A stretch of DNA of 64,000 nt, taken from positions 248,268-312,267 of the forward strand of contig NKYR01000028.1 in NCBI GenBank assembly GCA_003184365.1. The letters run 5' to 3'. Position numbers and translations under genes: made by a program. The notes beneath the pieces are model-generated. The model had not been told where the DNA came from. It saw only the letters and a program-made list of their open reading frames with translations, and searched no databases. This DNA comes from Evernia prunastri. Its lineage: Eukaryota; Ascomycota; Lecanoromycetes; Lecanorales; Parmeliaceae. Every line of letters starts with the position of its first letter. The first letter of the stretch is position 1. Positions 21,377-31,924 of this stretch are shown one piece after another.

Positions 21377-24300
21377 GTTGTGAACCCAGTGATGGTCAGA
21401 ACCTTGAAGTCTTGCGTGATCAGAAAGAGTGCTGGGCTGGTAGTTGAAGCGAACAGATGTCGGGAGGAAAGGATGTCGAAAAGTATGATAGTTGTGATCT
21501 AAAAAAAATATAAAATTCAAAGCGAAGCTCGTGTATTCAGAAGATCTTTTATGAAAAATAACTTTCTCTGAAGTACTAGCACCATCCATCTGACTCACAA
21601 CGCTAGTATAAATTTGCAATTAAAAAGCCTCTCCCGTGAAGTCTTTTGGTTAAGCTTTAAACATTGCAACCAATTACGCATGCGCGAGTTCAAGAGATTA
21701 AAGGAATATGCAATGAGGTTAGGAGTCTATAGATATCTTGGTCGCTTGAGAAAGGGAACATATGTATCTATCTGCATCAAAGAAAATCCACAAAATCAAT
21801 TAGCGCAAAAACCTTGTGCTCATTCCCGACTCTCTGTGTAACATCTGTCATCTTGACCGGGCCAAGATCGACACTCGCCAGCCTAGAAACGGGAGCACAC
21901 ATTACTACAGATCGAGGTATCACTGCTGGCGAGACGGCAGAAGCAGTTAACAACCATACAACATTACCCTCGCTCAACAAAACTTGTCATCTAGAACGCC
22001 GTGCGCGGAGGGTCCCCTCTTCTTAGCCTCGTGTTCGGATTCCACGGCGACAGTCCAAATACGCTAAGATGAGCGATCTCATCCCATACCCCTGAAGGGA
22101 TCGATCAAAAACAACGTCGAATCACGTGCACTGGAAGACATATGTAGACCCAGAGCTAAAGACAGAACCGGTTACGAGGTCCAGATAGGCTCAGCAACAG
22201 CTCCGTCTAGGTCCAGATGGTTTGGATAATTTGTGACTCGTACCCTAGCGCTAGAATAGCCCCATGCCTAAGCTACATAGACCTGAAGTGTAGATTTGCT
22301 ACATACAGGGGCAGGAAGGTGGGTAAGAGGACTATAGCTGTGAAACTGTCGATACTCTCCATCCTCGATGTCTCGATAGTCCCTAACGTTTTAGCCGATA
22401 CCCGCGTCGACCAATGTCCAATGCAACAGATGCAAGGTGTGTGGTACTGATTTTCTCCCGCTTCCATTGATGTCCCGCCTGTTCTTTTTTATCCTCACTC
22501 ATCTCCTGAGTCCTTCTTCAGCGTGTCTTCTCTAATCCGCCGGAACGAAATGGCTGACTGCATACGCTTTCTGTGGGTGAGGTAGGGTACTTTCCTTGAG
22601 CATAAATTATAGTCAGCTAAGATTGAAGGCGGAGATATTGACGCTAGGTAATCAGAACCCTCATCAGTATCGCATGAGAAATAGGGTGGAGAAAAGGCTC
22701 AAAGGAAAGTAGCAACGACGGAACAGGAGGAATCTGATTTTGTGACGAAGGTGTCTGTCTTGCGGTCAGTGTACCTTTTGGGTCAGCGTCAGCTGGGATT
22801 TCTTGCGACCGACTGAAGAACGAGAAGTCTCGCAGCAAAATGGCGAGGATGGCTAGGATCCGGAACACGGCTACAGTCGCTGTAGAAGAGGCTCAGAGCG
22901 ATACTGATGCAGCCTGAGTTCAAAGGTACCTCGAGTGCGTATACCCTAGAAGGCCGCTTGTTTTTCCCTAGAGGTAAGATATTTATTACAGGATGAGAAT
23001 GACTAGCCGTTCTCATTGCTTGGCTTCAAAGTAAAGAAAAACTCGGAAGCTCTTTCCACTTCTTCACGCAACCATTAAACGTTTCCACCATTAAACGTTT
23101 CAAATCAAGACCAACCACCCATTGTGATACATCTGTTCTGCCCTTTGCTATAAAAGTACTGTAATATCAGATCCATTCGCGTACCTAGACCATGAGGAAG
23201 ATGCTGGCATGTCGGGTAGATTCACTTAAAATCTTTAACGTATCCGTGAGTGTAAAAACAGTCCCGCTGTGTCATCGTCAACATCTGAAAGAATTAGCTC
23301 GAACATCATGAACCGCATGGAACGGGTCGCTTACTTCCTTTCTTGGGTGTACCCCATGTTCCTGACGGCAAACGCGATAGCTAACAATAATGTCCTCGTT
23401 GACCGCCGTAATATCTTCTCTCGGCGCAACTATTCTCATCTTACTGGCACAGCAAGAGTAGCTTTCTTTGCATTCATTGTAAGACCAAATTATCAGTTCA
23501 TCTCTCCTTCTTTGGTGGTCTTTTCGACTGAGCCGTATAAATTCTTATACAATTTTGTCATGATAAAGAGCACTGATGACAAACTAGACAAAAAGCAGAT
23601 TCTGAACAAGAATCTTTAGAACAATCACTGGCCCATATGCTGGCTACTGATGGCAACATCTATATCATATATTCATAGAGACCAATATTTATAAGTGGGC
23701 AAAGGCTAGCCTCATAAGCAACTCACAATAATCGAAATTTCTAAGCGTTCAAATAAGAAAGCGAACATAGCAACGCTGATAAGTATTCTGCACCTATTCA
23801 AGAATGATACTGATTCATGTGCTAGAATCGCGCATTCCTTAAGATATGCCGCTATGGAATATTGCCCCGAGACGCGCGGTGTTCGCTTCGCCTGTCGAGG
23901 AGAAGAATCCTGGGCTCGAATATGCGTAGATGGAAATGGATTCTGGGATTTGACGCTCTACAACAGGTGAATCAACACGTCAACTAGGTGGACCTGGTAC
24001 TGACTTAGAAGAAGGGTGGTCAGAGAAGCAGGCGGCAACTGGTGGGAAATGCGAATTTTGTGTCCCGTACGCCGGCTGCGGTGACAACGACAAACCATCC
24101 TCCACCAGCAGACTTTGGTGATCCTTCATTGGATCAGGAGAACATTTGAAGTTCCTCTTCTAGTTATGTTTTATGTTACTTTTGGGTGATGGTTTTGTAG
24201 CTTTCTGGGTCTCCTGATGGCTGTTTCCTTCGGGTATCTTTTGTTGGTAACGGAGTCTTTTGGGTTCTTTTACTTGTGGCATTCACTTTACTGCGGTTGA

Positions 24301-25519
24301 CGTGTATTATCATGGAATACAGGTATAGGACCATGAATCAAAGTCGTGGAAAGTGTCCTGGGGCCCGATTCGAGGGTTGATTTCGTTGATTGCGAGACCT
24401 CGAAAAATTGATGGAGATCGAGGGTAGCAATTTTGGCATTGAACTTCACTCGACGAATAAGAGCCTAATTTTGAACATTCTTACGCCATTGGGATACGCA
24501 AACCGGGTTCGACAATTTACCAAAGTTTGAGGAAAATATACACAGACAACAAGAGTTGAACAAGTGTTTAAAACCGTAAGAAATGATCATTTACTATTTT
24601 GATAGAAGGCCTTCGGAAGAACTAAAGACGCTAATCTAGCGTTAGACGAAGAACGAAACATGGAACCCCTGTAAGATCAGCCCTACCTTGGTCTGTTCTA
24701 CAAGGTACTCGAGCTTCGGCTGGGATCAGACGGACATATTTCCAAGCTTTGCGATCCGTCGTTGTGATTCTTGAAGGCTGAAGCTGACTGGTTTCCTTGT
24801 CACCGTAACAAGATGTTGAAATGACTGGTGATTGCCTGATCTCACGTCCGATCCATCTTTCGGTCTCACTCTCTCCAGTATGATGCTATAATCAGAGTAC
24901 TCTAGGGTGTATTCGCGTGCATGATGTCTGCCCGGCTGCATACCTTTCTTTGTAGGTATTCGTGGTCTTCACGGTACTTTCAACAGATTTGAGTGTAACC
25001 CTGGCGAATTCTGGCATTTCAGTGACCTCTGTAGGCCCATCGGTTGGAGTTTGCGGAAATGAGACTTCGATGATGAGCTTACCTCTTCATCAGCGTGAGG
25101 TAGAGGCTAGAGCGAAACGGAGATTTTTGTTGTTTTTAATTTATATTTTCATGCACGTTTCATTTTCGAAAGACCTTCAGGAATCTGAATGATTACTACT
25201 GAACCCTGCTAGATTGTTTGCCTCAAGCGAATCCTTGTGGGGAACAGTTTCAGAAGGTAAAGCACTGCCATCTCGGGAGTCTATCTGGGCCAGCTAGCCA
25301 CACGCGTTATTTGACGACCAAGGGAGCAATTTCCATCTCTACTCAGCCTCTGGTAAGCAACATGTATAAAACCACCCTTGATTCCTCTTCTCCATCAAGA
25401 CGGAATACCTAGGTCGCTAAGTCTTCAACTCACACCTTGGGCCATTCTCGTCAGCCACATTCTTCATAAATAAGCGGACCTCATCGAAACCATCTCACTC
25501 CTCATCCCACCCATTCACG
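21377..25519. other. Gene-poor intergenic region
   Basis: About 4 kb with no recognisable protein. A frame at 23269-23619 (116 residues, first real ATG about 23308, MNRMERVAYFL) has one hydrophobic stretch but no family resemblance and is not called. The 23-25 kb part is AT-rich, possibly decayed transposon DNA, but no terminal repeats were found. A TATA-like CATAAATA at 25465-25472 belongs to the gene at 25520. Confidence 0.5.
25465..25472 (+). promoter_or_regulatory. TATA-like box of the secreted-protein gene
   Basis: CATAAATA lies 48 bases upstream of the ATG at 25520, followed by a C-rich leader. Confidence 0.4.
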
Positions 25520-26017
25520 ATGTTCATCTCAACTACTCTCCTCTCCCTCCTCGCCACCGCCTCGGCCCTCACCCTCCCCGCTGCCCCCAACAGCAAGCGC
25601 GACCCCAACGTCGACTACCACGCTGGCAACTGCGTGTTCTACTGGGTGCCGGACCTCCTTGAGAACACGCCCATGAACATCGCGATCTACGACGCGATGG
25701 CCGATTTGCTCATCGCGGACACTACCACACCGCTCCCATCTTGGGCCAACAACGAGGCCCACGTGCTCATCTACGAGTTGGACCGGTGGATCGGTATACA
25801 GAGCCAGCCGAACAACCTTCCCGCCATGTTCGCTTACGGCAGCAACACACGCATCAGCCTGGACCCGCAGCACCTGTCGAAAATCAACACCACGCTGGGC
25901 TCGAACGGGGACATGCCGAACCCTGGGGAATGCGCGTGGCCTTTGCCGAACGATTCCATCAAGCCGAACAGTCAAGACCTTATGAAATGTGCATTTTCCT
26001 GCGGAGAAGGGTACTAG
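25520..26017 (+). CDS. Small secreted protein, function unknown
   Basis: A single exon of 165 residues. Residues 1-17 form a clean signal peptide (MFISTTLLSLLATASAL); a Lys-Arg at about residues 26-27 could be a Kex2 processing site. The mature part has four cysteines (NCVF, ECAW, KCAF, SCGE), enough for two disulfides, and one NTT glycosylation sequon. Coding GC is much higher than in the flanks. It is secreted by inference; size and cysteine content fit an effector-type or cell-surface protein, but no family was recognised. Confidence 0.75.
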   Translation: MFISTTLLSLLATASALTLPAAPNSKRDPNVDYHAGNCVFYWVPDLLENTPMNIAIYDAMADLLIADTTTPLPSWANNEAHVLIYELDRWIGIQSQPNNLPAMFAYGSNTRISLDPQHLSKINTTLGSNGDMPNPGECAWPLPNDSIKPNSQDLMKCAFSCGEGY

Positions 26018-27382
26018 TGCTACCATTGCTTGGCATAATGCTGGTCTTCGACTCACTTGGGACCGTGCAATGATGGTGGCAGCGCTGGCTGTCGGATCTG
26101 GTTATTACTTTTCTCGTGCTTGAGGGCTTGTTTAGGTGTCTGTTTTGGATGTAACGGTAGCCTGGTCCTCTGGCGGGTTGTTGGTGAGAGTGCGTGTTGG
26201 ATTCAGGTGGCATCACCCCTAAGCGAGACGGCGCAGCGGCTGAAACTCAAAATCTCTGACCAATGAGAGTGGACATATTGATTGAAACATGTTAAGATTT
26301 TGTACATATTAATTAAGGGACGCGCTGCTCTTCAGCTTCTTTCCCGTACTTATTCAACCGATCCCAAGAAGTCCTCCTTTGATTTTCAGAGTACAAGGGC
26401 GATTTGCCTTTAGCGTTCCTTGAAACCGTCTTAGCACCAGGGCCTCGGCGCAGCAGCGAAATTTGGCAGTAATCCAAGCAATTTGGTGTGAAGTAACCTA
26501 ACTGACAATTTGACAAGGCATCCAGACCTCAGACTAAAAGTTGCTCTGTCCTGATTAACAAATTCCTTACGAAACTGCAAATCTCGGAGTTGGAGAGTCC
26601 TGGACGCCTTATCAATTACATTTGCCAATAGCCTCAATCAAAGTGAAAACTTCCGGCTGGGCGTCAACACCCACGAGAAAACATTGCGAATATAGCGAGA
26701 TCAAATGTGATTCGTTGGACGTCGCGCCCTCAACTTTGCCCCGTACCATCGTCAATCGAAACAGCAATCTCGAAAGTAGCTTCAAGCATTTCAACACATA
26801 TTATAGGTACTTTCGCTTTCCCAGGCCAGTCTTGTGGTCCAGGTTCACTGGATACACCACGGATGGCAGTTGGATGGTGTGACCGGAAGCCTGGTGCTTG
26901 GTTTGGTGGGGTAGATATCCTTTGCAGTCGCCTCCCTTCGTAGACTATCATTCAATGTTCAAGAACTGAGAACAGCGCACCAAGTCATAATAAAACTAGG
27001 CTTCTATCGAAAATGCGAAGCCATGCAGTATGGCTCGTGATGGACGCGGGTGCTTTCTACGCAGTGCGGTTTTAATCTGACCGGCGGGGAGGAGCTTACG
27101 TCCATGCATCTTGGAGCATATCCCATGTCTATGGTCTCTTTGAAATTAATCTTTCCAGAAAGTTCGCCTCGTCTTGCGAGTCAAGGATCGAGGAGACCGC
27201 AAGACCAGGTGGTGCTGGGTCGTGGGCGGCATAATCTTCCAGAGTAAATGACGTTGGTGGAGGCATATCCAGGACTTGATCCAAGATTCGCTTGATGACC
27301 TTGTGAATGCGGATACCTGACCTTTGTTAGCTTGGTGATCCATACTCAAAAAAATACACAGTGCAGATATTGGCTGCCTTTG
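26018..27382. other. Intergenic, no gene supported
   Basis: Several short frames overlap at 26313-26951 and 27050-27350. None shows a domain, and no splice-consistent model was found. Confidence 0.45.
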
Positions 27383-27920
27383 TCACATAAATAGCGTATA
27401 GTTGCTTTGCAAAGGGCGTACCCATTGTGAAAGGTCAATGAAGGCGCTCAGGTTCTGTGTTATCTCTGAACGCAGCAGAGGCAATCGCAAATCTTTCAAA
27501 ATTGTACGCTGTTTCAACAGCTCAAGCTGAGTATCGCAGCCGATGGAATTTCGTGGTAGACAGTCTGGATGATTGAGCCAGAGTACACACAAATAACAAG
27601 ACGCAACGTAGGAGAACTTACGGTCCATATAAACCATATCGTAAACATCGCAAACAGTACAAGAATTCCATTTAGGTTCTTTCTTGCTCTATCTACGAGA
27701 TCCTGCTTGTTGAAGAATCCGTTTCCGGGATGCGATCAATCAAGATTCCATTCAGGTCATAAGCTTGATACAGCGCCATTTGCAGATTGGATTGAAAGGC
27801 TGAAATAGAGAACGATGCCGTTCTGAGTCTCCAGGCTGTCATGGCAACATATGCGACAATTGGTTGTAATTCTCGTCGGACTGCCGCTTTGAGTTGCTGA
27901 GTTGCTTTTGGCAGATTCAT
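27383..27920 (-). CDS. Tentative single-pass membrane protein (spliced, unknown)
   Basis: The best-supported part is two exons. One ends at 27622 with a hydrophobic segment (NLNGILVLFAMFTIWFIWT) followed directly by a GTAAGT donor. The next is 27526-27383, an amphipathic helical tail (LELLKQRTILKDLRLPLLRS) ending at a stop. The intron (27621-27527) ends GATACTCAG and both sides are phase 0. Upstream, a frame from ATG 27920 (MNLPKATQQLKAAVRREL) is plausible as the first exon, but its join was not resolved. No family recognised. Confidence 0.35.
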
Positions 27921-27942
27921 TTTCGGGTTGGAAGGGACTCAC

Positions 27943-28594
27943 TCGCGGCGTAAGTGGATATTATGGGTACTCAGTGAAGATTTGAGAGATATTTCGTAGA
28001 TTTCGTCTCTGAACAAGCTTATGAACATTCACGCTCGGCACGCGCTGCTAGGATATTTCGTCGGCAGTGCTTCAGCCATTCAGATCTAATTTACACGTGA
28101 CAAGGTTCAACTCCTTCTCTTGCGCCATATCTCGTCGTTGTTAAGATTCAACAGAATCTGACAAGTAATATAGGGCCGGCTTGAGGTAGGTGGTCTTTTG
28201 ATGAATGTAGTAAATTGTTTGCGAGTGATGAATACCGTGCTTGACGAAGGCTTAGAATTTTCTTTGGTATCGAATGGTTGATATCATTCGTAAGTGTTGT
28301 GCGTGTGTGTGTGATATCTTGATGCGTGGTGAAGTAGAATTAGTGGTAAAACTATTTTGTTTGAAGGGATGTGTTAGTCTCTATGCTTGTAGTCCTCCTC
28401 AGCTTTTCGTGATCAGTGTACATTTAGCCTCCGTTCCACGTGACTCATCGGGCTGCATTTGTCTTGCCAAGACATGCCAAGCCTACGTGCGGCTCTCGCT
28501 TCGGAATTTGGCCGCTGGCTCTGTCCACGCATTTCATAAAGAGCTGCCTGGTACGCAGCATTATGCTGGAAGAACACGATTGACTTAATTTAAC
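27943..28594. other. Intergenic/5' region of ARP2
   Basis: No gene supported. A GT microsatellite of about six repeats lies near 28300. Confidence 0.5.
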
Positions 28595-30118
28595 ATGGCA
28601 GAGGCACCCATAGGTATAGTAAATGGAGCTTCACGAATGTCCAGCAAAGGACTGACTAGCTGCAGTCCTCGATGGAGGGACTGGGTTCCTCAAGGTTGGC
28701 TATGCAGCACAGGTAAGCGTGGAATTCAAGAGCTGTTGAGCGCTGTATCATTCGCAGCGCTGCTGATCGCCCTTTGACACTTTATAGAATTTCCCCGAGC
28801 ATTCCTATCCCTCCATTGTCGGACGGCCCATCCTGCGGTCAGAAGAGCGGGCCGGAGACATTGTGGTCAAAGATATCATGTGTGGAGACGATGCAGCGGC
28901 AGCTCGGTCAATGTTACAAATCACATATCCGGTATGCCAATAGGAAACATTCTGGCTTGAGGAACATATGGACGAATGGAGGGCTGACTACGAGCATGCA
29001 TAGATGGAGAATGGCATTGTCAAGATATGGGACGACATGGAGCATCTGTGGAATTATACATTTGACGAGAAGATGAAAATTGATCCTACCGACCGGAAAA
29101 TACTGTTGACGGAACCGCCATTGAACCCTCTGAAAAACCGAGAAAGGATGTGCGATGTGATGTTTGAGAAGTACAACTTTGGGGGCGTCTATGTCGCTAT
29201 ACAAGCCGTGCTGGCCCTATATGCTCAAGGTATGGCACGTCTATTCTTTGGAAGGAACTGGGCTTAATATTTGGTCAGGTCTCAGTAGTGGCGTGGTCGT
29301 TGATTCAGGCGACGGCGTCACCCACATAGTCCCTGTGTACGAATCCACAGTGCTCAACCACCTTACCCGGCGTCTTGATGTCGCAGGTCGAGACGTCACC
29401 CGCAACCTCATTGCTCTTCTCCTACGTCGAGGATACGCCCTAAACAGGACAGCAGATTTTGAGACGGTGCGGCAAATTAAAGAAAAGCTATGCTACGTCT
29501 CATACGACCTCGAGCTGGACCAGAAGCTCAGCGAGGACACGACGGTCCTGGTGGAGTCATATACACTGCCGGATGGACGTGTGATCAGAGTAGGAAGCGA
29601 ACGATTTGAGGCACCCGAGTGCCTGTTCCAGCCGCATCTTGTAGACGTCGAGCAGCCGGGCATTGCGGAGTTCCTGTTCAATACGATACAAGCGGCGGAT
29701 GTGGACATCAGAACGAGCCTTTACAAAGCTATCGTGCTCAGCGGTGGTAGCAGCATGTACCCAGGGCTACCGTCAAGAATGGAAAAAGAGATCAAGCAGT
29801 TGTGGCTGACCAAGGTGCTGGGGGGGAATCCCGAGAGGCTAAATGTGAGTGCCTAAAGGTTCCGCATAGTACTACAATGCTGACTCTTGCCCCTAGAAGT
29901 TCAGAGTCAGGATCGAGGATCCACCACGGCGGAGACATATGGTTTTCCTTGGTGGCGCAGTGCTTGCAAACATTGTAAGTCAATCGCCCAGTCCTACAAA
30001 ACCGCCCTTTTCAGCCGCTAATAATCCACAGATGGCAGACAAAGAGAACATGTGGATAACCAAGCAGGAGTGGCAAGAACAAGGGCCAAGAATATTAGAG
30101 AAGCTTGGGCCGAGGTAG
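28595..30118 (+). CDS. arp2: Actin-related protein 2 of the Arp2/3 complex
   Basis: Seven exons close in phase: 28595-28613, 28666-28712, 28788-28931, 29004-29229, 29279-29844, 29897-29974 and 30032-30118, giving 388 residues, the usual Arp2 length. Conserved blocks are nearly intact: LDGGTGFLKVGYAAQ (nucleotide-binding loop 1), FPEHSYPSIVGRPILR, DIMCGD, ILLTEPPLNPLKNRE, VVVDSGDGVTHIVPVYEST (loop 2), NRTADFETVRQIKEKLCYVS, IVLSGGSSMYPGLPSR and EDPPRRRHMVFLGGAVLA. Arp2 with Arp3 and five other subunits nucleates branched actin at endocytic patches. The first exon codes only MAEAPI plus one base, so a simple ORF search misses the N-terminus. Confidence 0.97.
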
Positions 30119-30306
30119 ATCAAAATGCTGGGGACACTATTTCCATTGCAGATTCTGTACAGTACTTGAAAAACAGCTCTGGCGGTCAAATCTTTCTTTT
30201 CATTCATTGGACTAAACACACTGACCTACTGAATTTCCCTGGATTTTTCTCCCCTTCATTTTTTTTCTTTTCATCTACGCTCAAACCACACAGCCCAAAA
30301 ACAGCC

Positions 30307-31305
30307 ATGGCTCCGATCAAGATTCTCATCATCAACCCCAACACCAATCAGTCAATGACCGACACCCTCCGCGCACCCATAGAGAGCCTAGGCTACAACA
30401 ACGTACGGACTCCCTTTCAAACCGCTTCATCCGACGACATCGCATCCACATCTCTCAATCTCATTTTACCCCCACTACCCCGCTTCTAAAGCCGCAGAAA
30501 AAAGGCCTCCAAGAAGAAAAAGAAAAAACCCCCCCCCCCAACCCGTAGAACCCCCCAGCTAACCCAAACGACATCGCAGACCGAATACACCTACCTCACC
30601 GCCCCGAGCGGCATCCACAGCATCAACAACCTCTCCGACGCCGCCGCCTCCGCCCAGCACACCCTCCCCGCCGTCCTGCCCCACACCGCCACCCACGACG
30701 CCTTCCTCGTCGCGTGCTACAGCCCGCACCCGCTCGTGCCCCTGCTCAAGCAGTACACGGCCGCGCCCGTCGTCGGCATCTTCGAAGCGAGCGTCTACAC
30801 CTCCGTACAGCTGCTGCGTTCGAATAGCCATGACGAGGATGAGGGGGAGCAGGAGCAGCAGAAGCAGGAGCAGCAGAAGCAGGAGCAGCAGAAGCAGGAA
30901 CAGCAGCAGCAGCAAAAGGGGGAGAAGAAAGGAAAGAGCAGCAGGGGGAAATACTTCGGCATCGTGAGCACGGGGGACGCGTGGAGGGGTATACTGGGGG
31001 ATGCGGTGCGCGGGGAGGAGTTGCTGGGGAGGGAGAGGGCGGGTGCTTGTTTCAAGGGGGTGGAGGCGTGCGGGCTGGATGCGGGGGAGCTGCACGGGCA
31101 CGGGGAGGTGGAGAGGAGGGTTAAGGACGCGGTGGGGAGGTTGGTTGGCAAGGAAGGGGATGTGGGCGTTGTGGTGCTGGGGTGCGCGGGGATGGTGGGG
31201 ATGGAGGCGTGGGTGAGGGAGGTTGTGGGGGAGGGGGTCAAGGTTGTGGATGGGGTGAGGGCGGGGGTTGGGGTGTTGCAGGGGTTGATTCGGGGTGGGT
31301 TTTGA
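30307..31305 (+). CDS. Asp/Glu/hydantoin racemase-like protein (Dcg1-type) with a Gln/Glu/Lys insert
   Basis: Exons 30307-30402 and 30580-31305 join in phase 0 to 273 residues. The start MAPIKILIINPNTNQSMT and the two catalytic-type cysteines (DAFLVACYSPH and VVVLGCAGMVG) mark the Asp_Glu_race superfamily, Dcg1/hydantoin racemase branch. The reaction is a cofactor-independent two-base racemisation in characterised relatives; the substrate here is unknown. Between VGIFEASVYTSVQLL and KYFGIVSTGDAW there is a low-complexity insert of about 40 residues made of QEQQK units, coded by a 15-bp minisatellite (30853-30915). The 177-bp intron is longer than its neighbours. The gene starts only 188 bp after the ARP2 stop, on the same strand. 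Confidence 0.85.
30853..30915 (+). repeat. 15-bp coding minisatellite (QEQQK)n
   Basis: Unit GAGCAGCAGAAGCAG repeated about four times, ending in a CAG run. The period is a multiple of three, so unit gain or loss keeps the frame. Confidence 0.85.
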
Positions 31306-31924
31306 ACGGGGGTTGGGGATGACTCGCGGTGGTTGTTGTGTGAAGGTCTAGCACTAGGACTACGCAATGGTGGAAATTGATCGATTGTACTGCTGAGAGT
31401 GTATACTAGCTATGGCGATAGTGCCTGAGCGTTAAAAGAACATGCGTATGGGCTTCAGACAGACGTTGACACCGACAGCGGTCCGGTCGTCTATATTCTA
31501 ACTCTGAACTTGCAGGGCCAGTGATCGGAAGAACGGAAAGGAATTGATAACTGGTAGTTATTGACGGTAGACGTTGAAATGGGGCTGAAGGAGTGATAGC
31601 TACCGCGGCAGGGATTAATCAGCAAGCGGTGGAGAAGGGATGATGGACGGGGCTGATTTGCGGGGAGCAGGACTTACATCGTACGGGTATCCTGACCACA
31701 GATAGATCTTTGAAGCAGGGACCAGAATTATAGAGAATTTGAAGTTCGTACAAGACCGGCGATGGTCTCTGTGAGATGAACATTGACGAGATCTGACCTG
31801 TGGGAATGTTAGCAAATTGACAGAAAAGCAGCTACATTAAAAGCACATACCGAACAAATACAGCGATATTGCAATGGGTAACTCCGAGCTATAGTCTCCG
31901 GGACCAATCCCGAAGGAAAGTTCC
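31306..31924. other. Intergenic between convergent genes
   Basis: No gene supported; it holds the 3' ends of the racemase-like and BTB-like genes. Confidence 0.55.

Noticed and set aside
23269..23619. 116-residue plus-strand ORF
   Set aside because: No ATG at its start, no domain and no splice support; left as intergenic.
28595..31305. Functional link between ARP2 and the racemase-like gene
   Set aside because: Close spacing alone is common in compact fungal genomes; no shared pathway known.
30559..31367. Minus-strand 180-190 residue ORFs opposite the racemase-like gene
   Set aside because: Shadow frames of the repeat and GC-rich coding strand (poly-Leu, poly-Cys).
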